From: Sporosarcina obsidiansis | GTDB lineage: Bacteria; Bacillota; Bacilli; Bacillales_A; Planococcaceae | Direction: 5' to 3' | DNA length: 64,000 bases | NCBI RefSeq assembly: GCF_009651005.1 | Contig: NZ_WHVW01000011.1 | Location: forward strand, 1-64,000 | In this document: one piece after another, positions 25,439 through 35,657 of the stretch | Position numbering within the stretch: the stretch's first letter is position 1 | How the letters are laid out: every line of letters begins with the position of its first letter | Position numbers and translations under genes: made by a program | The notes under the pieces: generated by a model | Database searches by the model: none | Told to the model about the DNA's origin: nothing | What the model saw: only the letters and a program-made list of their open reading frames with translations

Positions 25439-27841
25439 ATGGATAATCAAAAAAGGGAAATAGCCATCACAGGAATGACGTGTGCCGCTTGTGCGAATCG
25501 TATTGAAAAGGGGTTACAAAGGCTTGAAGGCGTGTCAACAGCAAATGTGAACTTTGCGACAGAGAAAGCAGCTGTCACTTACGATCCCGATCAAATCGGG
25601 TTACAGGAAGTCGAGCAGCAAATTCGCAAACTCGGATATGATGTTATAATAGAAGAAGCTCATCTGGATATTACCGGCATGACGTGTGCAGCATGTTCTA
25701 CACGCATTGAAAAGGGATTGTCTCGCATGTCGGGGATTAAATCTGCGAATGTTAATCTAGCACTTGAAACCGCCACTGTGTCGTACGATCCTGCTGCTGT
25801 TCAGCTAATCGATATTTTGCAGAAGGTTCAAAAGCTTGGCTACGAGGCAACACAACGAACAGATGACACAGCAGACCAAACAGATCATCGACAACGTGAG
25901 ATCCAGGAGAAAACCCGTAAGCTGATCATTTCAGCTGTTCTATCGTTGCCGTTACTTTGGACGATGTTCGCTCACTTCTCCTTCACTTCTTGGATGTACG
26001 TACCGAACATCTTTATGAATCCTTATTTCCAGTGGGCACTTGCGACACCTGTACAATTCTGGATTGGTGCTACTTTTTATAAGGGAGCCTACTCTGCATT
26101 GCGAAATGGCAGTGCGAATATGGATGTCCTGGTCTCTCTTGGTACGTCAGCAGCCTATTTCTATTCCGTTTATTTAGTGCTGATCGGATCCGTCCATGGC
26201 TTGTATTTCGAGACGAGTGCAGTGTTAATCACACTCATTTTATTAGGAAAACTATTTGAGGCACGTGCCAAGGGACGATCTTCAGATGCAATCCAAAAGT
26301 TGATGAAACTTCAGCCACAAATAGCAATAGTGGAACGCAATGGAGAAACAGTGGAAATTCCGATTCAGGACGTAACGCTTGGCGACGTGCTCGTTATTCG
26401 TCCAGGTGCTTCTGTCCCTGTCGACGGTACTGTTTTATCTGGAGCTTCCGCTGTTGATGAGTCCATGCTGACTGGTGAAAGTTTGCCCGTGGACAAACAA
26501 ATAGGAGACAAGGTGTTCGCCGCTACTGTTAATGCGAATGGTTCATTACGAGTGGAAGCTTCCAATGTAGGTAAAGATACGGTGCTATCCAACATTATTC
26601 GTGTGGTGGAAGAAGCACAGGGATCTAAGGCACCTATTCAACGACTAGCCGATCGAATTTCAGGTGTTTTCGTTCCGATTGTTGTCAGAATTGCAATCAT
26701 CACCTTTTTGATCTGGTATTTCGCTGTTACACCAGGGAACTTCGCAGAAGCACTAACTAGCATGATTGCCGTCTTAGTCATTGCCTGTCCTTGTGCGCTT
26801 GGTTTAGCCACACCCACTTCCATCATGGCTGGTTCCGGACGTGCTGCAGAAATAGGTGTGCTATTTAAGACAGCAGAAGCAATGGAACAAACACGTTCGA
26901 TTGATACGGTCGTCTTTGACAAAACAGGAACCATCACAAAAGGACTTCCTGAGTTGACAGATTTTCATGTAAAGGATGAATCTGCACGCAATCAATTACT
27001 TGGATTGGCAGCAGCATCTGAAAGTGACTCAGAACATCCGGTAGCAAAAGCCATTACTTCTTATGGGATAGAGCAATTACCAACACTCCCTCCTATTGAA
27101 ACGTTTGAGGCGATTCCTGGATACGGTATACGCACAGCTATTGAAGGGCAGACCATTTTGCTTGGCACGAAAAAACTACTTGCCCGCTATGAAGTGCCTT
27201 TTGATCCTTCCATTGCTTCAGTAGATCAAATGGAAGGTCAAGGGAAGACGGTCATGTTCATGGCAGTGGATGGTGTGCATGAGGCGGTTATTGCAGTAGC
27301 TGATACGATTAAAGAAACTTCTAAACAAGCGATTGCAGAGCTGCGCGCGATGGGACTTGATGTGATTATGTTGACGGGTGATCAGCAAATGACCGCTCAA
27401 GCAATCGCCAATACAGCTGGGATTGAACATGTCATCGCAGGCGTCTTGCCTGATCGTAAAGCCGAAGTGGTTCGCTCTTTGCAGTCGGATGGCAAACGAG
27501 TCGCGATGGTCGGTGATGGCATTAATGATGCACCTGCACTTGCTGTGGCAGATATCGGGATGGCAATGGGAACAGGGACAGCAGTAGCTATGGAAGCTGC
27601 AGACGTCACGTTGATGCATGGGGATTTATTACGTGTGGTCGATACCGTGCAGATGAGTGAATTGACTGTACGAAATATTAAACAGAACTTGTTTTGGGCA
27701 CTTGCCTACAACTCGATCGGTATCCCCATTGCAGCAGCAGGTTTACTAGCACCATGGCTAGCAGGAGCAGCTATGGCCTTCAGCTCCGTTTCTGTTGTGC
27801 TGAATGCATTGCGTTTACAGCGAGTGAATCTGAAGCATTAA
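25439..27841 (+). CDS. copA: Copper-exporting P1B-type ATPase CopA
   Basis: An 800-residue copper efflux pump of the cytoplasmic membrane. Two N-terminal metal-binding domains each carry GMTCAAC (about residues 10-16 and 78-84). Eight membrane helices are expected for the family. The membrane metal site is [11 protein letters not shown] and the phosphorylation site is [13 protein letters not shown] (actuator), the SEHPVAKA motif and [10 protein letters not shown] (hinge) are also present. The ribosome site AAAGGTG is 12 bases from the ATG. A terminator follows. Confidence 0.97.
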   Translation: MDNQKREIAITGMTCAACANRIEKGLQRLEGVSTANVNFATEKAAVTYDPDQIGLQEVEQQIRKLGYDVIIEEAHLDITGMTCAACSTRIEKGLSRMSGIKSANVNLALETATVSYDPAAVQLIDILQKVQKLGYEATQRTDDTADQTDHRQREIQEKTRKLIISAVLSLPLLWTMFAHFSFTSWMYVPNIFMNPYFQWALATPVQFWIGATFYKGAYSALRNGSANMDVLVSLGTSAAYFYSVYLVLIGSVHGLYFETSAVLITLILLGKLFEARAKGRSSDAIQKLMKLQPQIAIVERNGETVEIPIQDVTLGDVLVIRPGASVPVDGTVLSGASAVDESMLTGESLPVDKQIGDKVFAATVNANGSLRVEASNVGKDTVLSNIIRVVEEAQGSKAPIQRLADRISGVFVPIVVRIAIITFLIWYFAVTPGNFAEALTSMIAVLVIACPCALGLATPTSIMAGSGRAAEIGVLFKTAEAMEQTRSIDTVVFDKTGTITKGLPELTDFHVKDESARNQLLGLAAASESDSEHPVAKAITSYGIEQLPTLPPIETFEAIPGYGIRTAIEGQTILLGTKKLLARYEVPFDPSIASVDQMEGQGKTVMFMAVDGVHEAVIAVADTIKETSKQAIAELRAMGLDVIMLTGDQQMTAQAIANTAGIEHVIAGVLPDRKAEVVRSLQSDGKRVAMVGDGINDAPALAVADIGMAMGTGTAVAMEAADVTLMHGDLLRVVDTVQMSELTVRNIKQNLFWALAYNSIGIPIAAAGLLAPWLAGAAMAFSSVSVVLNALRLQRVNLKH

Positions 27842-27847
27842 AAGATC

Positions 27848-27885
27848 GGCATCCTTAGCTAATTATTGACTGAGGATGCCTTTTT
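27848..27885 (+). terminator. Terminator of the copper operon
   Basis: Arms ggcatcctta (27848-27857) and tgaggatgcc (27871-27880), nine of ten pairs, then TTTTT. Confidence 0.85.
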
Positions 27886-27934
27886 CAATTTTAGGACATT
27901 CCAAGCTTGAACGCTTTCCTCATTCATCGTACGA

Positions 27935-27956
27935 TGTGTGAGAAACTATTCACACA
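27935..27956. promoter_or_regulatory. Small palindrome upstream of the MFS gene
   Basis: Arms TGTGTGA and TCACACA (7 bp each, 8-bp centre) end 15 bp before the MFS start codon. It could be a repressor operator or an mRNA hairpin over the ribosome site. No regulator gene is adjacent. Confidence 0.35.
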
Positions 27957-27971
27957 GAAAGCAGGTTTGCT

Positions 27972-29147
27972 ATGAAGAAAACGATACTTTTATTGATGTC
28001 TGTTCAATTTTTTGTTTATTTAGGTTTCGGCATCATTATACCCATCTTGCCTGAAGTCATCTTAGCTGAAGGCTATTCCGAAGTACATGTCGGCGGATTG
28101 CTGACAATTTACGCCCTCTCTTCCTTTTTCACCGCACCATTGTGGGGCTCACTGTCTGATCGGACGGGTAGAAAGAAGCTAATTATGATTGGGTTGCTTG
28201 GCTTCAGCGTAAGCTTTTTCTTGTTCGCTGCATTCATGCATCATTTAACGCTCTTATATGTATCACGTATTGTTGGCGGTGTTTTTTCAGGTGCGTTGTA
28301 TACAGCAGTCACTGGATTTGTAGCGGATTTGACCACTGAGGAGAATCGCAATAAATATATGGGGCTACTCGGTATGTCAATTGGACTCGGTTTTATTTTC
28401 GGTCCTGCAATCGGCGGTATACTTGGCGATATTCAATTGCAGATTCCTTTTCTAGCTTCTGGCACACTGACACTATTGTTGACGGTGTATGCATCTATCA
28501 TTCTGAAAGAGCCAGACAGACATAACTCTGCAAACAAACGGGAGCTCATTCCAAAAGGAGCCTCCACACTTTGGACGTATCGAATTCGCTATTTATTTAT
28601 CACTTCGTTCATCATCACGTTTCTATTGGCTGGTGTTGAGTCTACGTTCCAACTATTTCAGATCGATAAAATTCAGATCACGCCTTTGCAGCTTGGCTAT
28701 TTGTTTATGGTTAGTGGTCTAGTTGATGCTGCGATTCAAGGAGGAGTCGTTCGAAGAGTGAAAAATGGACAGGAGACTTCGTGGATTATCGTAGCTCAGA
28801 TCATAACGGCAGTCGGATTGGTTCTCATCCCATTTTCTACGAACTTGATTTGGGCAGGTTTTGCAATGAGTGTCTTCACAGCTGGGAATGCGCTCGTGCG
28901 AACTGTTCTTGTTTCGTTAACGACCAAGGAAGCTGGGGGTATGTACGGTACAGCAGCCGGTTTATCGTACTCCATGGATAATATGGGACGGATTATTGGA
29001 CCGCTATTATTTACTTGGATATTTACAATGCAAGCTGGGAATATGTATTTCATTTCTGCCATTATAGCGATTTTCTCAATTATACTCATCATGATCTTCA
29101 GAAAATCTACGCGATCTTTGAAGGTCTCAAATTCACTTGAATCGTAA
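27972..29147 (+). CDS. MFS transporter, drug-efflux type
   Basis: A 391-residue protein with about 12 hydrophobic helices. The major-facilitator loop signature is visible as GSLSDRTGRKKL (about 65-76). The start of the fifth helix reads GLGFIFGPAIGG, typical of antiporter drug pumps of the TetA/YttB kind. The substrate cannot be told. It stands alone, after the copper operon terminator. Confidence 0.82.
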   Translation: MKKTILLLMSVQFFVYLGFGIIIPILPEVILAEGYSEVHVGGLLTIYALSSFFTAPLWGSLSDRTGRKKLIMIGLLGFSVSFFLFAAFMHHLTLLYVSRIVGGVFSGALYTAVTGFVADLTTEENRNKYMGLLGMSIGLGFIFGPAIGGILGDIQLQIPFLASGTLTLLLTVYASIILKEPDRHNSANKRELIPKGASTLWTYRIRYLFITSFIITFLLAGVESTFQLFQIDKIQITPLQLGYLFMVSGLVDAAIQGGVVRRVKNGQETSWIIVAQIITAVGLVLIPFSTNLIWAGFAMSVFTAGNALVRTVLVSLTTKEAGGMYGTAAGLSYSMDNMGRIIGPLLFTWIFTMQAGNMYFISAIIAIFSIILIMIFRKSTRSLKVSNSLES

Positions 29148-29241
29148 GAAGGAGTATAACATGTCCTATTCGCTAACCCTTTCATTTCCTGCCAACTCCG
29201 TTATACTAGAGGAATAGAATATCTGCGATGGGAGGAAACGT

Positions 29242-30693
29242 ATGACTCAAATGATTAGCTTGATCATAACAAGCACTTTGATCATTAACATATTTTTAGC
29301 AATTGCTTTAATTTTTTTAGAGCGCAGAGATCCTGCTAGCACGTGGGCTTGGCTTCTCGTCTTATTTTTCATACCCATCCTAGGCTTCATTATTTACTTA
29401 CTGCTAGGTCGCCAATTACGCGAAAAACATTTATTTCGTTGGGAAGGTAGGAGTAAGATTGGGATTGAAAAGCTGATTGCCTATCAGCTGGAGGCAATAG
29501 AAGATGACTCCTTTGAATTTTTGAAGACTGACACTGAAAGTTATTACGATATGATCTACCTACATTTACGCAATAATCACTCTGTTCTTACACAAGACAA
29601 CGATGTGCAAGTCTTTACGGACGGCAACGACAAATTCGAGTCCTTACTGGAAGATTTGGAACACGCCAAAGATCACATCCATATTCAGTATTATATTTTC
29701 CGCTTAGATGGCATCGGACAAAGAATTGTGGATATTTTAATCCGCAAAGCCAAAGCAGGGGTAAAAGTTCGTATGTTGTTTGACGATATCGGTTCACGCG
29801 GCTTACATGTGAAGCACTTTCAAGAGCTAACGAACAGTGGTGGTGAAGTAGCTGCATTCTTCCCTGCCACCTTACCGCTAATTAACCCTCGATTAAATTA
29901 CCGAAATCACCGAAAACTTGTCATCATTGACGGACGCGTAGGCTATATCGGTGGATTTAACGTAGGCGATGAATATTTAGGACTCAGTAAAAAGTTTGGT
30001 TACTGGCGCGACACACATCTCCGTATGGAAGGGAGTGCCGTTCATCCCTTACAGACACGTTTTATTTTGGATTGGAATCAAGCCTTCACCAAAACTCATA
30101 TTCAGTATGATGAGCGATTCTTCCCAGCCATTCCTCGAAAAGGAACGGTCGGTGTTCAAATTGTCTCGAGTGGTCCTGACTCTCAATGGGAAAATATTAA
30201 AGATGGTTATTTAAAAATGATTTTCGTAGCCAAGGATTATATCTATATCCAAACACCTTATTTCATCCCGGATACTAGCGTACTTGATGCATTGCGTATT
30301 GCTTGTTTATCTGGCGTGGATGTGAGAATCATGATTCCAAATAAACCAGATCATATGTTCGTTTACTGGGCAACATATTCAAATGTTGGTATTCTACTGA
30401 AAGCAGGAGCGAAAGTATATATCTATGAAAATGGCTTCATTCATGCCAAGCAAATTGTAGTTGATGATCAAGTGTCCACCGTTGGGACAGCCAATATTGA
30501 TGTTCGCAGTTTCCGGTTAAATTTTGAAGTGAATGCTTTTATCTATGATCGCGAAAAATCTCATGAACTCGCAGAAAAATTTGAGCAAGATATTCAATAC
30601 TCTACGGAGTTAACGTATGAGATGTATGTCAATCGTCCACGTCTCATCAAAGTAAAAGAGTCTATTTCACGATTGTTATCCCCTATTTTATAA
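29242..30693 (+). CDS. cls: Cardiolipin synthase
   Basis: A 483-residue membrane enzyme that condenses two phosphatidylglycerol molecules. Two N-terminal membrane helices (about 5-55) precede two phospholipase-D HKD motifs: HRKLVIIDGRVGYIGGFN (about 222) and HAKQIVVDDQVSTVGTANID (about 402). GGGAGG precedes the ATG. A bidirectional terminator separates it from the convergent carboxypeptidase gene. Confidence 0.95.
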   Translation: MTQMISLIITSTLIINIFLAIALIFLERRDPASTWAWLLVLFFIPILGFIIYLLLGRQLREKHLFRWEGRSKIGIEKLIAYQLEAIEDDSFEFLKTDTESYYDMIYLHLRNNHSVLTQDNDVQVFTDGNDKFESLLEDLEHAKDHIHIQYYIFRLDGIGQRIVDILIRKAKAGVKVRMLFDDIGSRGLHVKHFQELTNSGGEVAAFFPATLPLINPRLNYRNHRKLVIIDGRVGYIGGFNVGDEYLGLSKKFGYWRDTHLRMEGSAVHPLQTRFILDWNQAFTKTHIQYDERFFPAIPRKGTVGVQIVSSGPDSQWENIKDGYLKMIFVAKDYIYIQTPYFIPDTSVLDALRIACLSGVDVRIMIPNKPDHMFVYWATYSNVGILLKAGAKVYIYENGFIHAKQIVVDDQVSTVGTANIDVRSFRLNFEVNAFIYDREKSHELAEKFEQDIQYSTELTYEMYVNRPRLIKVKESISRLLSPIL

Positions 30694-30696
30694 TCA

Positions 30697-30740
30697 AAAT
30701 AGCCGACGAAGGACGCGTGATCCTTTGCCGGCTACTTTAT
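30697..30740. terminator. Bidirectional terminator between cls and the carboxypeptidase gene
   Basis: Arms agccgacgaagga (30701-30713) and tcctttgccggct (30721-30733) pair with one bulge, flanked by A-rich and T-rich ends. Confidence 0.75.
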
Positions 30741-31669
30741 TATTGAATACCCAAGTATTCTTCCAACGTAATATTTCGTTTGAAAATCTGCAATGCTTTT
30801 TCCTTTCCAACATAGCGATAATGCCAGGATTCATGCATATATCCTGTGATCTCTTCTTTCCCTTTTGGATAACGAAGGATGAAACCATATTGGTAAGCGT
30901 TAGCACCTAGCCACTTTCCAGCTTCTGTCTCACCGAATGAAGTAGATGCCCAATGCTTTTCATGATTGACTTCACCGATATCGAACGCTAATCCAGTCTG
31001 GTGTTCGGAATAGCCTGGTCTCGCACTATAGCGATCCGCTGCTTCTTGTCCATCTCTTTCAACATATCGATTATATAGAGTGACCTGATAATCATAGGAA
31101 CGATAGGTACTGAATGCTTGTAGCTTAATACCTGACAGCAATGCCTCCGCTGCCATTTCATCAAAAGCTGCTCTCGCTTCCTTACTCTCACCAGGTGCGA
31201 AATCCTTTGGCAGAGGATATTGCTTACTAGCAATTAAGATTCCCTTAACATATTTCGGTTTGTCAGGTAGTTCTTGTCCTTCTATATAACCGATTGAACT
31301 GGAGGGCTTCTCCTGAACTGGTGCTGATTTCTTCTTTGGTTCCACTTTGACTTTATTATCAGGAGTGATTTGCGGCTCCTCTACTTTTTTAAGCGGCATT
31401 TCCTCCGGTTCTTTGGCTTCCTGATGATCATTTCCTACTTCATCATCCGTTAGTACATGCTCATCTGGATTCGGTACGATTTCTTGAAACTCACTAGGTT
31501 GTTCTGTCTCTCCTCGTACACTTTCGATTGCCTGCCTGACATTCCATCCGTTCACTCCGATAAAAATAATACTTGCTACGATTAGAATAAAAAAGATCCC
31601 TACTATAATGTTCATCCATTTATTCGTTCTGTTACGTTTTCGAGTAGAAAATCTGCCTCTTTTTTTCAT
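30740..31669 (-). CDS. Peptidase M15 D-alanyl-D-alanine carboxypeptidase (VanY/YodJ type)
   Basis: A 309-residue protein with a basic N-terminus, one membrane anchor (about 18-42) and a Glu/Pro/Lys-rich linker (about 60-125). An M15B catalytic domain follows: SARPGYSEHQTGLAFDIGE supplies the first zinc His and Asp, and HESWHYRYVG supplies the catalytic Glu-type region and last His. Such enzymes trim the terminal D-Ala of peptidoglycan stem peptides. It is single-gene. There is no van cluster nearby, so a role in vancomycin resistance is not implied. Confidence 0.88.
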   Translation of the reverse strand: MKKRGRFSTRKRNRTNKWMNIIVGIFFILIVASIIFIGVNGWNVRQAIESVRGETEQPSEFQEIVPNPDEHVLTDDEVGNDHQEAKEPEEMPLKKVEEPQITPDNKVKVEPKKKSAPVQEKPSSSIGYIEGQELPDKPKYVKGILIASKQYPLPKDFAPGESKEARAAFDEMAAEALLSGIKLQAFSTYRSYDYQVTLYNRYVERDGQEAADRYSARPGYSEHQTGLAFDIGEVNHEKHWASTSFGETEAGKWLGANAYQYGFILRYPKGKEEITGYMHESWHYRYVGKEKALQIFKRNITLEEYLGIQ

Positions 31670-31710
31670 GTTACGTTACCCTGCTTTCTTTCCGAATCAC
31701 CTGTCAAATT

Positions 31711-31765
31711 ATCAATTACACCTTCGCATAATTGCATCCGGAGGCTTTATCTGGAACCAGATAAA
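31711..31765. repeat. Short dispersed repeat with adjoining hairpin
   Basis: ATCAATTACACCT then TCGCATAATTGCATCC matches the copy at 17758. It is followed by a perfect 10-bp hairpin, CTTTATCTGG/CCAGATAAAG with loop AA (31744-31765). It lies in the 223-bp gap between the divergent carboxypeptidase and MFS genes. Confidence 0.6.
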
Positions 31766-31892
31766 GTCACCTAACGTGTTAAGTTTGCTTTTTATATAGT
31801 GTATCATCATTTTTCTTTTTCGTCTGGCTATGCTAGTATTTATTGAAATCTATTTAGAAATTTATCTTGTACTTTATTGTGAGGTAATAAAA

Positions 31893-33053
31893 TTGAATAA
31901 TCAACGCTGGCTATCTATGAGCTTTTTTGTGTTTTTCTTTACCTGGGGTATTTTCCTGCCTTATTGGACTGGCTGGCTAACTTCTGCAAAAGGTCTTTCA
32001 GTTACGCAGGCCAGTATTATTATGGGAGCAGGTATGATCGCTCGCTCGTTCTCAACGTTCTTTTTATTCCCATATGCGACGCGAAACCTCTCACTCTTAC
32101 GCGTTTTACGTTGGACCACGCTCTTCTCTTTCTTAATCGCCATAGCTTATGTACCCGATAGTCCATTTTTCGTGCTGTTTGGATTAACCGTCCTTCTCAG
32201 TGCTGTCTATCCCGTCATTTTACCTGGCGTCGAAAGTGGTGCCTCCTTGCTTATGCAGCAGGAACGGATTCATTATGGAAAAAGTCGCTCTTTCGGATCG
32301 ATTGGCTATACAGTTGCCCTCTTGCTGATCGGCATAGTCACAGCAATTTGGAATGAGCAGGCTATATTATATATGATGATTGTTGGCTTAGGAATCGCGT
32401 TATGTTTTTTCTTTCAACACGCTCCCGAAGCTCTACAACAACCGCCATCCCAAGCTTCTAGCGTGCAAAAAGGTCAATTAAAAGCACTTTTTGCCAATAA
32501 ACCCTTTGTCATTGTTTTGTTTATCGCAATATTACTGCAAGGAGCACATGCTTCCTATTATAATTACGGTTTTATTTTCTTGGATGGCATGGGAATCAAT
32601 GGGTTTTATATAGGTGTGATCCTCAATATCGCAGTTCTGTTCGAAATCTTATTCTTCACACAGGCGGATCGGCTATTGGCAGAAGCCAAAACATCCACCA
32701 TATTTATGATCGCTGCTGTCGGTTCTACGGTACGATGGATCTTGATCTTCCTATTTCCTGTGGTCGGTATTTTTATTGCTACTCAATTACTACATTCTGC
32801 TTCATTTGGCATGGCGCATTTTGCATTCATTCGATATATATCCAACAACCTACCTCATTCCCTCATCGCATCCGCACAAGGTGTGTATGCAGCAGTAGCC
32901 ATGAGTTTAAGTACCGCGCTCTTAACGTTCCCAGCCGGCTATCTGTATGACCAGTCACCTCGGCTAGCCTTCTTGAGTATGGCTGTCTGTTCGATCGCCG
33001 CTTTCTTTCTTATTTTGTGGTCAAAACGGCGAATCACAGTAGAAGATATCTAG
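31893..33053 (+). CDS. MFS transporter, 3-phenylpropionate/HcaT-like
   Basis: About 386 residues with about 12 helices. It has the MFS_1_like features of HcaT-type carriers (FFFTWGIFLPYWTGWLTSAKGLS near the N-terminus and SRSFGSIGYTVA). The longest frame starts at 31830, but the TTG at 31893 follows GAGGT by seven bases and begins MNNQRW, as expected for the family. Substrate is unknown and no catabolic genes are adjacent. Confidence 0.8.
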   Translation: MNNQRWLSMSFFVFFFTWGIFLPYWTGWLTSAKGLSVTQASIIMGAGMIARSFSTFFLFPYATRNLSLLRVLRWTTLFSFLIAIAYVPDSPFFVLFGLTVLLSAVYPVILPGVESGASLLMQQERIHYGKSRSFGSIGYTVALLLIGIVTAIWNEQAILYMMIVGLGIALCFFFQHAPEALQQPPSQASSVQKGQLKALFANKPFVIVLFIAILLQGAHASYYNYGFIFLDGMGINGFYIGVILNIAVLFEILFFTQADRLLAEAKTSTIFMIAAVGSTVRWILIFLFPVVGIFIATQLLHSASFGMAHFAFIRYISNNLPHSLIASAQGVYAAVAMSLSTALLTFPAGYLYDQSPRLAFLSMAVCSIAAFFLILWSKRRITVEDI

Positions 33054-33112
33054 AATGAAAACCTGCCTTTTCAGAGTGGCTATTCCTTTTATTTGAATTT
33101 AGAAAAACCCAA

Positions 33113-33361
33113 TTAGAATAGTAAAATATAGACCAACATCCCCAATGAAGCTACTGCAAAAAACATCGACATCCACAACATCCATTTGGACTCACGCGCT
33201 AGACCTTGATTTTTATACATCACCGCGCGTGAGGCATTAGTTAACGTAAACATTACCAGCATAGACAAGATAGCGAACTCTAAGTTCAATTGGACAATAA
33301 AATACAAAGATACGGCGGCTGAAACAGCAATTGCCAACCCCATGACCCATTTTGCCTTCAT
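33113..33361 (-). CDS. Small membrane protein of unknown function
   Basis: An 82-residue protein with three predicted membrane helices (about 5-23, 28-46 and 60-80) and a short basic loop (SRAVMYKNQGLARESKW). GGGAGA precedes the ATG. It lies 63 bp downstream of yidC but behind a terminator. I do not recognise the family with certainty. Confidence 0.75.
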   Translation of the reverse strand: MKAKWVMGLAIAVSAAVSLYFIVQLNLEFAILSMLVMFTLTNASRAVMYKNQGLARESKWMLWMSMFFAVASLGMLVYILLF

Positions 33362-33388
33362 CCAACTCTCCCTTTCTGCTTACGGCAA

Positions 33389-33413
33389 CAAAAAAAGCTG
33401 GCATGTACCAGCT
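33389..33413 (-). terminator. Terminator of yidC
   Basis: Arms agctgg (33396-33401) and ccagct (33408-33413), followed on the minus strand by an A-run that reads as T7. Confidence 0.7.
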
Positions 33414-33424
33414 CTTCGTAAACC

Positions 33425-34207
33425 TTATTTTTTTTCAACCACTGGGCTATCCACATGCTTATAATAAAACTTACGTCCAAGATACGTCTGGAAAATTAGA
33501 AGCAATCCGCCAACGGCCCAATATAACGGAAGTGCCGCCATAACGGTATAGGAAATGAACATAATCATAATAGGTGACATGTAAATAAACAACTTCATCT
33601 GTTGCTGTTGTTGCTCTGGCATCGTCCATAACGATACACGTGCTTGAACAAAATACACAGCGCCAGCAACTAGCATCATAATAATATCTGGCTCTCCTAA
33701 TTTAAACCACAAAAATTCATGATTTTTCACTTCAGGCGGAGCATAAAGAATCGCAAAGTAAAGCCCCATGATGATTGGCATTTGAATAACTAGCGGTAGA
33801 CAGCCCATATTTAATGGATTGACACCATGCTTAGAGTAAAGTCCCATCATTTCCTGCTGTAATTTCATTTGCTCTTCTTTTTCATCTTTCTCTTTTGCTT
33901 CTTTCAACCGTTTTTGGATATCTTCCATTTCAGGTCGCAGTGCATCCATTTTAAGTTTCATCTCTTGTTGAGCTTTATAGTTTTTCAACATTAATGGCAT
34001 TAAAATCAAACGGATTGCTACTGTGATGAGGATGATCGCAAATCCATAGTTACCGCCAAACGTCTCCCCAAGATAATGAAGAAGCCACTCCATCGGCTTA
34101 ACAAACGAACTGTAAAAGAAGCCGGTTTTATTTTCCACTCCTGAACAACCGCTTAAAAACACAGCGGTAATAGCCAATAAACTTACTAGACTAATTCTCT
34201 TTTTCAA
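33425..34207 (-). CDS. yidC: Membrane protein insertase YidC/OxaA (SpoIIIJ/YqjG type)
   Basis: About 260 residues, an insertase for inner-membrane proteins. It is a lipoprotein: the signal ends with FLSGC. Five membrane segments are expected in the family. Visible landmarks are the conserved arginine in TVAIRLILMPLMLKNYKAQ, a charged helical hairpin (about 85-115, many K and E) and PLNMGCLPLVIQMPIIMGLYFAI. The GTG at 34216 forms part of the TAGGTGA ribosome site, so the TTG at 34207 is preferred. It lacks a jag gene next to it, so this is likely not the oriC-linked copy. Confidence 0.93.
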   Translation of the reverse strand: MKKRISLVSLLAITAVFLSGCSGVENKTGFFYSSFVKPMEWLLHYLGETFGGNYGFAIILITVAIRLILMPLMLKNYKAQQEMKLKMDALRPEMEDIQKRLKEAKEKDEKEEQMKLQQEMMGLYSKHGVNPLNMGCLPLVIQMPIIMGLYFAILYAPPEVKNHEFLWFKLGEPDIIMMLVAGAVYFVQARVSLWTMPEQQQQQMKLFIYMSPIMIMFISYTVMAALPLYWAVGGLLLIFQTYLGRKFYYKHVDSPVVEKK

Positions 34208-34264
34208 TGATTTCACCTACGCTATCTCAAACTATAGAAAAGTATACAGCAAACAGCGTAAGAT

Positions 34265-35047
34265 TTACAGCGAATCATCTTTTTTCATCGTAAATTGAAA
34301 GTAATTCCCGTCTAAGTCTTTGCGGAAACGTCTAGGCGTCAGTCCAGTATACTTTTTGAAAACACGAGTAAAGTAACTTTGATTGCAGAAGTGAAATCTT
34401 TCTGCTATTTCTGCTATTTTCTGGTCAGTAAAACGCAAATAATATTGAACTTCCTCTATCTTCCGGATCGTAATAAACTCCACTAACGTAACCGTGGTAT
34501 GTTCACGGAATATCCGAGAAAGATGACTGGTGCTCACATTGAACCGTTGGGCGATCTCTTCAACAATCAATTGCTTTTCCACATTCTGATCTATGTACTC
34601 AATCACCTGATTTACTGTTTCGTGTGCAAATGTAGGCTTCTCTTTCTCTTTCAAGATGTAAAGGTAGAATTCAATAAGCTCATCACCAATTTCACTCACA
34701 TTTTTCATTGTCAAATTGGCGTCGATCAATTCCATGCAGGTAGCACTGAAAATAAAAGCTTTTTTTTCATTTAAAATAGACGCTTCTTGCAACTGTCGGG
34801 TTACAATTGACGAAAGAACGATAAAATAATTGCGAATAATTTTAAATGAAATTTCAGGTGTATGGATCGATAATATATCCTGAATTTCTTTAAACGTATG
34901 GCGCGCTTTGTCTCTTTCCAGACTAAAAATCTGTTGTAGCAATTCAGCTTCTAACCGGAAGAAAACATCTGCCTCTTGTACATTGACTTTCTTTTCAACA
35001 GTATTAATCAGTTCGAGGTTAGAGGCATCTAATTTTTCGCTGGTCAT
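34265..35047 (-). CDS. AraC family transcriptional regulator
   Basis: About 260 residues. The C-terminal 100 residues hold two helix-turn-helix motifs (IVEEIAQRFNVSTSHLSRIFREHT and KIAEIAERFHFCNQSYFTRVFKKYTGLTPRRFRKD), the AraC/XylS signature. The N-terminal part (about 1-150) is helical and resembles no sensor domain I can name. The longest frame starts at 35086; GAGGTGA five bases before the ATG at 35047 decides the start. Target genes are not evident from the context. Confidence 0.85.
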   Translation of the reverse strand: MTSEKLDASNLELINTVEKKVNVQEADVFFRLEAELLQQIFSLERDKARHTFKEIQDILSIHTPEISFKIIRNYFIVLSSIVTRQLQEASILNEKKAFIFSATCMELIDANLTMKNVSEIGDELIEFYLYILKEKEKPTFAHETVNQVIEYIDQNVEKQLIVEEIAQRFNVSTSHLSRIFREHTTVTLVEFITIRKIEEVQYYLRFTDQKIAEIAERFHFCNQSYFTRVFKKYTGLTPRRFRKDLDGNYFQFTMKKDDSL

Positions 35048-35166
35048 GAGTATCACCTCACTCATTCTATATATCAGCTTGTTCATGACGAACTATTATA
35101 TGTAAATCATTTTACCTGAATCACCAAATTTATCTATAGTTTCTAGATTTACTGATATATATAGAT

Positions 35167-35194
35167 CAAAGCGCCTCTTTAAAAGAGACGCTTT
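35167..35194 (-). terminator. Terminator after the SigB-controlled small gene
   Basis: Stem aaagcgcctcttt/aaaagagacgcttt (35168-35194) with one mismatch, 15 bp past the stop of the gene at 35209-35604. Confidence 0.7.
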
Positions 35195-35208
35195 TAGTAT
35201 GAATATGC

Positions 35209-35604
35209 TTAATTTGTTTTGTTATCTTTTTCCGCTTGTTTGGTGGACTCCGCTTTGTTGTAGAGAGGCTTATTGTCTGAGATGTCTTTATTTTTCTTGT
35301 AGAGGCCATCTTTTTCTGATGACTTCTTATCAGGATCTTGTACTTCTTGATTGTAATAATGAACACTCGTTTGGGCACCTTCCGAAACCATATTATTGTC
35401 TCCAAAGTCTTCCGGGTCCGAATGTCCAACTTTTTCTGTGCTCTGATCAACTAACTTGTTATTGTTCATAAAAGAATCAAGCTTTTCCTTTAATGTACCG
35501 ACTGTTTCCATTGCTTTGTCGCGATTTTCTTTTTTACTGAAATATGCATACGCTCCTGCTGCTAAGGTAGCCATCAATAAGCCATTTTTCGATTTACCTG
35601 CCAT
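35209..35604 (-). CDS. YtxH-like small protein, SigB-controlled
   Basis: A 131-residue protein. A short hydrophobic segment near the N-terminus (GLLMATLAAGAYAYFSKKENRDKA) resembles the YtxH/general-stress type. The rest is highly polar (Lys, Asp, Asn, Ser, Gln) and probably disordered. GGAGG lies nine bases before the ATG at 35604; the ATG nine bases upstream abuts the site. A near-perfect SigB promoter lies 54 bp upstream, so it is likely a general-stress protein. Molecular function is unknown. Confidence 0.7.
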   Translation of the reverse strand: MAGKSKNGLLMATLAAGAYAYFSKKENRDKAMETVGTLKEKLDSFMNNNKLVDQSTEKVGHSDPEDFGDNNMVSEGAQTSVHYYNQEVQDPDKKSSEKDGLYKKNKDISDNKPLYNKAESTKQAEKDNKTN

Positions 35605-35657
35605 GTATACCATCCTCCATCATAATTGATTGTAGTGGTTTTCTACTTAATGCTAAT

